Shown here piece after piece: positions 60,136 through 64,000 of a stretch of DNA of 64,000 bases; position 1 is the first letter of the stretch, and every line of letters starts with the position of its first letter. The stretch comes from Parasalinivibrio latis (lineage in GTDB: Bacteria > Pseudomonadota > Gammaproteobacteria > Enterobacterales > Vibrionaceae). The translations under genes were made by a program, and so were the position numbers. Location of the stretch: positions 1,302,001 to 1,366,000 of the forward strand of contig NZ_CP098812.1 of assembly GCF_036825535.1 (NCBI RefSeq), written 5' to 3'. Under the pieces are notes generated by a model. It had not been told where the DNA came from, did not search any database, and was given only the letters and a program-made list of their open reading frames with translations.

Positions 60136-60270
60136 ACCATACCTTCAGACATAACCGATAGACCGGATACCAAATTTTGGTATCCGGGTATCAAATATTA
60201 GTTCCCGGTTTTAACCCGTGCCTTTTCTCTTTCTTGGTTCGATTGCTGCTGATCCTAAGACTAATACTGT

Positions 60271-60819
60271 TTATCTCGTCAAAGGTTCATTACTCTTATT
60301 TATAATTGGCTGGTTGTTAAAGAAGTAAACCAAGTTCCGAACTACATTAAGGTTAGTATAATATGGATTTTTCTCTGGTCTTTCTAATGACCTGCCTGTG
60401 AGTCTGGCTATCTTTTCTATTATTTCAATTTCAAAGTCTTCATCGTCAATTAGAAGATCTCTAAATACGTCATCAGATGGCATAATAGGAAAGTCAGCAG
60501 TAAAAGAGTCGACTTGATTTTGCAGTTCTTCGTAGACTGTGAGAATTATCAGTGTATCGATTGACTTGTGATCAAAACTTCTGGAAAAAGTGCAAAGTGA
60601 TTCACCACAACGATTTGCTAATAGCTTTGTAAAATGGCGCTTTCTTTTCTTTGAGTCTATTATTCCCAGCGTTAAAATGATAGGTGATAATAATAATATC
60701 GCGGGTTCGCTGTAAGTCATCCATCCAAGAGCGAATAAAAGTACGCATACTGAAAGATATGTACAAAAACTGGCTCTTTCTTGAGCATGTTTTAAGGTGA
60801 ACCTTGATGGCGTACGCAT
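60271..60819 (-). CDS. 2TM protein with helical C-terminus, unknown
   Basis: 182 aa from ATG 60819 (GAAGAGAG upstream). Two helices (TYLSVCVLLFALGWMTY, AILLLSPIILTLGIID), then a soluble acidic domain. Sits where the HNH-terminase genes should continue, so it is probably a moron that replaced them. No family recognised. Confidence 0.5.
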   Translation of the reverse strand: MRTPSRFTLKHAQERASFCTYLSVCVLLFALGWMTYSEPAILLLSPIILTLGIIDSKKRKRHFTKLLANRCGESLCTFSRSFDHKSIDTLIILTVYEELQNQVDSFTADFPIMPSDDVFRDLLIDDEDFEIEIIEKIARLTGRSLERPEKNPYYTNLNVVRNLVYFFNNQPIINKSNEPLTR

Positions 60820-61050
60820 ACTCTCTTCATCCCTCAATGATTATCAGTGGAGTACCTGATTCACTGAATACCACCATAGCATGTTTTAATCTGTTAACTT
60901 GAAACTTCGGTCAGTCATTGCCCCAAATAGTTCGTTCAAACGGTTTGAACTCATTGAGTGTCAATGCGATAAGTTGCATTTCTAAGATAAACAAAACTGC
61001 GCATAACGGAGCGTTGACAGGCTTAGAGGGAGGAGTGATTGATAAAGAAA

Positions 61051-61072
61051 TTGTTATGTTATACTATAACAA
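61051..61072. promoter_or_regulatory. Palindromic operator-like site
   Basis: TTGTTAT-GTTATACT-ATAACAA, 7-bp arms. No gene is adjacent; may be a relic of a phage switch region. Confidence 0.35.
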
Positions 61073-61162
61073 TTGAATCGATATCGGGTATGGGGATGCC
61101 CTACAAAACAATAGATTCGGACCTATGGAATACGTCACACTTTCCGTTATGTAAAGTTTAAT

Positions 61163-61188
61163 CCGGTGCGAAAGTGCCGGTTTTTTTT
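61163..61188 (+). terminator. Terminator in the remnant
   Basis: CCGG-TGCGAAAGTG-CCGG with T8; weak stem but long T run. Confidence 0.5.
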
Positions 61189-61552
61189 ACCGGTTAGAGC
61201 GTGCGTAGAATGACGTGGATGTGATTTGCGCACATTGCATAAAAGCCTGGTTTTAAGTCTGTTTTTACGCTTCCAAACCATTCGAATTACCCAATAATAC
61301 TGCCCAAAATACCGAGAACCCACTTTTCATCGTAGGTGTTACATCCAAAATCGATGTAGAGAAGTGAGTTGTCACTGAATATGAAATTATCTGGGGAATA
61401 GTCGAATTCAACTCCAATGGTTTAAGCAATCCGGACTGTGCAACCGGATTTGATCCGTGCGGGCAAACCTGCAATTGAACTAACAGGGACATCAGGGCTA
61501 TCAACAGTAAGCTCGATAGGCTGCGTAATTTGCGTGCCACTTAAGCAGCATT

Positions 61553-61690
61553 GCCCATATTAAACTTGAGGATTATGAGGTTGATCCCATAGCCCGCCAT
61601 AAGTGTGTCTCAAAGTGTCTCAAATGACCTTTTAGTGAGGCAAACGTTTTGAGGGTAGCTAGGATGGTTAGTGTCTAAGAACGAAGTATG
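61553..61690. repeat. Second copy of the conserved noncoding block
   Basis: Near match to 32938-33070, including both TGTCTCAAA repeats. The protein genes around it are gone, so its conservation is notable. Confidence 0.7.
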
Positions 61691-61765
61691 TATAGACGGA
61701 TTGTCATCTCCTGCTATCTATTACTCCTTTTGTGGTGTTTTGTGTTCACTTTGTTTTCACCGTTT

Positions 61766-61792
61766 GCCCGACTTATATCGCCGGGCTTTTTT
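61766..61792 (+). terminator. Terminator after the noncoding block
   Basis: GCCCG-N11-CGGGC plus T6, same position relative to the block as the hairpin at 33149. Confidence 0.6.
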
Positions 61793-61961
61793 CTGTAAGT
61801 AATGGGCCGGTTAAACCTGACTTAATGAGAAAGCCCCATTCATGACCCTGACACTGTTTGAACATCGCCAATACGACTGCCGTAGGGTAATACCATGAAA
61901 ATCAGAATAACGCCAATCAGCCAATTAAAGTCACAACTGAAAGATGGCCTTTCATGCCGAT

Positions 61962-62699
61962 TTAGGCTCTCAAATCAGATACGACGGTTGTCTCGATGTC
62001 TGGCAGATCCTTGGTGAGTTTTGCGTAAGCAAGTGACATACTGCCTTCTTCAATATCCGAGACTTTCCACTGGCCGTTATCCATAGTAAATGACCAGATG
62101 GTTTCAACACTCTTGTATCGTTTGCTCCCCTCCATGATTTTTCCGGAAGCACGCTCCTCAAGGTAATCTTTCATATTTGCTTCTATTGAAATAACAACGA
62201 TAGAGTCTTCGTGCTCTTCACCTTGATTTCGGTGAACAAACAGAAGTGGCTTGATATTGGTGATTTTTTTCACATCGCATACGTTTTTCAATCCATCTCT
62301 CTGCCACTTGTTGAGATGAACGAGCTGTTGATTTTGCCAATACCAGTCTGTCATCCATTGTGACACGCCAGAAAGATCTTCTTCCTCCCACCCGGAATGA
62401 ACACGCAGAAAACAGTCTTTTGCTCTTTCCTGGATTTTAAGCCATTCAAACTTTGAACTGTGGGAAGCCATAAACCTGAGATCTTTTCTGGTTCTCCGCT
62501 CTGCCAGTTTCTCGCGTAACATCATATAAGCAATGAGAGGGAGAAATATGACGGTTAAAATACCAAGGATAACCCGGCCCCAAAATGTCTCAAATGCTGC
62601 GCTGGCAATTTTACCCCCTGGGCCAGCCAATGCGGGCTCAGAGAAAACCAGCAACACCATTATGGCGACGGCAGCCAGAGAATAATATTTATGGTGCAT
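61962..62699 (-). CDS. Tim44-domain membrane protein
   Basis: 245 aa. N-terminal signal peptide or membrane helix (VAIMVLLVFSEPALAG), a second helix (ILGILTVIFLPLIAYMML), then a Tim44/NTF2-like domain (about 75-245): FEWLKIQERAKDCFLRVHSG, WMTDWYWQNQ, ETIWSFTMDNGQWKVSDI. Such proteins are found in many proteobacteria, function unclear. AAGGAAGAG precedes the ATG. GC and codon use look like the host genes at the left, so this is probably back on the host chromosome. Confidence 0.7.
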   Translation of the reverse strand: MHHKYYSLAAVAIMVLLVFSEPALAGPGGKIASAAFETFWGRVILGILTVIFLPLIAYMMLREKLAERRTRKDLRFMASHSSKFEWLKIQERAKDCFLRVHSGWEEEDLSGVSQWMTDWYWQNQQLVHLNKWQRDGLKNVCDVKKITNIKPLLFVHRNQGEEHEDSIVVISIEANMKDYLEERASGKIMEGSKRYKSVETIWSFTMDNGQWKVSDIEEGSMSLAYAKLTKDLPDIETTVVSDLRA

Positions 62700-62978
62700 A
62701 TCTCTTCCTTAATGTGTTAAGTGAAATATTAAGCTTTGATAATATAAATCAATGGGTTGAATATGTTTTGTTCTAACATTTTAGCGGGAGGGGAGTTGTA
62801 TCATATTTCAGACAAGGTTTATATTGATTCTGACGCCATCACAGAGGTAGAGAAGATATATTAGTAAGAGCAATTTACTTATTAGTGGTCACTGAAAATT
62901 TCATTAAAGTTGATTGGAATTATTTCCCTGTGTTAGTCCATTTAATGAAGCGGTTTAACACAGGGAAAAGACGTTCCT

Positions 62979-64000
62979 TTAATTATCCGAAAATCCTGAA
63001 TACTTAACCCCGCTGAGCCTTGCCATGTCATGATGCCAGGTGGCCAGATCTTTGGGGTTGAATTCACTGAGAGAGTGGTGGCCGCAGGCCCTTGCCATAA
63101 CACTCATCAAGCTTACTGATGACTCAAAGAAGTTTTTGAGTCGTACAGCAGACGTGTCGATATCCAGACGTTGTCGAAGCTCAGGTTTTTGGGTGGCTAT
63201 CCCGGCAGGGCAGTTATTGGAGTTACACATCCGGGCCGCCACACAGCCAATGGCTTGCATGGCGCTGTTAGAGAGGGCTATACCGTCAGCTCCCAGCGCC
63301 AGGGCTTTAACAAAGTCGATGGGGACGCGCAGTCCCCCGGTGATTATCAACGTGACCCGGCCGCTGGCACCTTGTTGATCCAGGTACCGACGGGCGCGGG
63401 CGAGAGCCGGGATGGTAGGCACACTGATATGGTCACGGAATATTTCCGGCGCGGCACCTGTGCCGCCACCCCGGCCATCAAGAATGATGTAATCCGCACT
63501 TGCGTCGAGGGCAAACTGAATATCTTCTTCAATATGATTGGCGCTGAGTTTAAAACCTATAGGTATTCCGCCGGACACTTCCCGAACCCGATCTGCAAAC
63601 CGGCGAAAATCAGCAACGGATGAGAGATCCCTGAAAGTTGGGGGCGAGATGGCGGCCTGACCTTCGGGAATACCTCGAACCTGAGAGATTTTGCCTCGGT
63701 TCTTTGCACCTGGGAGGTGTCCCCCGGTGCCGGTTTTTGCACCCTGTCCACCTTTGAAGTGGAATGCCTGCACTTGGGTTAACAGTGACTCCTGGTATCC
63801 AAATTCGGCACTCGCAAGTTCATAGAAATAGCGTGAATTTTCAGCCTGTTCTTCCGGCAACATCCCACCTTCACCTGAGCAGATTCCAGTTCCTGCCAGT
63901 TCGGCGCCGCGTGAAAGTGCGATTTTGGCTTCTTCGGAAAGGGCTCCGAAACTCATATCCGAAACAAACAATGGAATTTCAAGTTCCAATGGTTTCCTGG
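62979..64000 (-). CDS. FMN-binding glutamate synthase family protein (partial)
   Basis: At least 340 aa; the frame stays open to the window edge, so the N-terminus lies outside. Glu synthase catalytic TIM barrel: PLFVSDMSFGALSEEAKIAL, FHFKGGQGAKTGTGGHLPG, YIILDGRGGGTGAAPEIF (FMN site), and CNSNNCPAGIATQ (3Fe-4S cysteine cluster). Stand-alone GltB-like proteins of this type lack the amidotransferase domain, and their reaction is not settled. Residue 1 given by the TTG at 63989 is not the true start. Confidence 0.88.
   Translation of the reverse strand, partial: RKPLELEIPLFVSDMSFGALSEEAKIALSRGAELAGTGICSGEGGMLPEEQAENSRYFYELASAEFGYQESLLTQVQAFHFKGGQGAKTGTGGHLPGAKNRGKISQVRGIPEGQAAISPPTFRDLSSVADFRRFADRVREVSGGIPIGFKLSANHIEEDIQFALDASADYIILDGRGGGTGAAPEIFRDHISVPTIPALARARRYLDQQGASGRVTLIITGGLRVPIDFVKALALGADGIALSNSAMQAIGCVAARMCNSNNCPAGIATQKPELRQRLDIDTSAVRLKNFFESSVSLMSVMARACGHHSLSEFNPKDLATWHHDMARLSGVKYSGFSDN

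Larger units (their letters stand above)
60838..61961. other. Long noncoding remnant between phage debris and host genes
   Basis: 1.1 kb with no convincing gene. Contents: 60850-60905 matches the DNA left of attR1 and attR2 (ATTCACTGAATACCACCATA); a 22-bp palindromic site at 61051; a terminator at 61163; 61553-61690, a copy of the 32930 block; a terminator at 61766. A 91-aa frame at 61265-61540 has no ribosome site and is left out. Confidence 0.55.

Noticed and set aside
61265..61540. 91-aa minus-strand frame
   Set aside because: No ribosome site or homology, in a region of phage debris.

Overview
The window looks like the chromosome of a gammaproteobacterium, probably marine. Evidence for this: a PykA-type pyruvate kinase beside HexR, a PsrA-like TetR regulator in front of fadE, FabV-type enoyl-ACP reductase, and Vibrio-type integron attC sites. 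I cannot fix the genus from the sequence. Pseudomonas-, Vibrio- and Oceanospirillales-like relatives are all compatible.

Layout. (1) 1-9121: host core genes: pykA and hexR (central carbon metabolism and its regulator), a YeeZ-like SDR protein, psrA-fadE (fatty-acid sensing and beta-oxidation), fabV (fatty-acid synthesis), then a tRNA-Cys/tRNA-Gly/tRNA-Leu(UAA) cluster. (2) 9064-54060: a 45-kb lambda/HK97-type siphophage prophage integrated in the 3' end of tRNA-Leu. An 80-bp identical att core marks both ends. Order: lysogenic-conversion membrane protein, integrase and DUF4224 excisionase-like gene, Rad52-type annealase module, CI/Cro switch with six GTTTAA-N4-TTAAAC operators, O/P-like replication genes, DUF1367/DUF1364 nin-like genes, a large accessory island, antiterminator Q, lysis genes, HNH/TerS/TerL/portal/protease/capsid, connectors, tail with a -1 frameshift, tape measure, tip proteins, J, and glycine-rich adhesin and fibre. 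(3) 54061-about 61800: a truncated copy of the prophage right end with its own att site (attR2), then a decayed relative of the same phage holding shuffled fragments, a cupin pseudogene, a frameshifted membrane gene and a few intact small genes. (4) 61962-64000: host-like Tim44-domain protein and the 3' part of an FMN-binding glutamate synthase family gene, which runs off the window.

The accessory island (18.7-31.0 kb) is the most unusual part. From 18.76 to 25.5 kb, eight minus-strand gene units lie head to tail. Each begins with GTTAnnn and ends just behind its stop codon with the complementary nnnTAAC. Two units end in sites that closely resemble Vibrio cholerae repeats (VCR attC). This is the anatomy of integron gene cassettes, but they sit inside a prophage and no integron integrase is visible. 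The cassettes carry a TIR protein, a SLATT 2TM protein and several small membrane proteins, which suggests mobile defence or superinfection genes. Several junctions use sequence from the tail of the phage DUF1364 gene, so the phage backbone itself seems to supply the recombination site. To the right come SRAP and secreted-nuclease genes, then a divergent pair of unknown type: an HTH-dynamin-like GTPase with membrane helices (28748-31039) and a 280-aa protein of no recognised family (27717-28559). This pair is a candidate undescribed anti-phage system.
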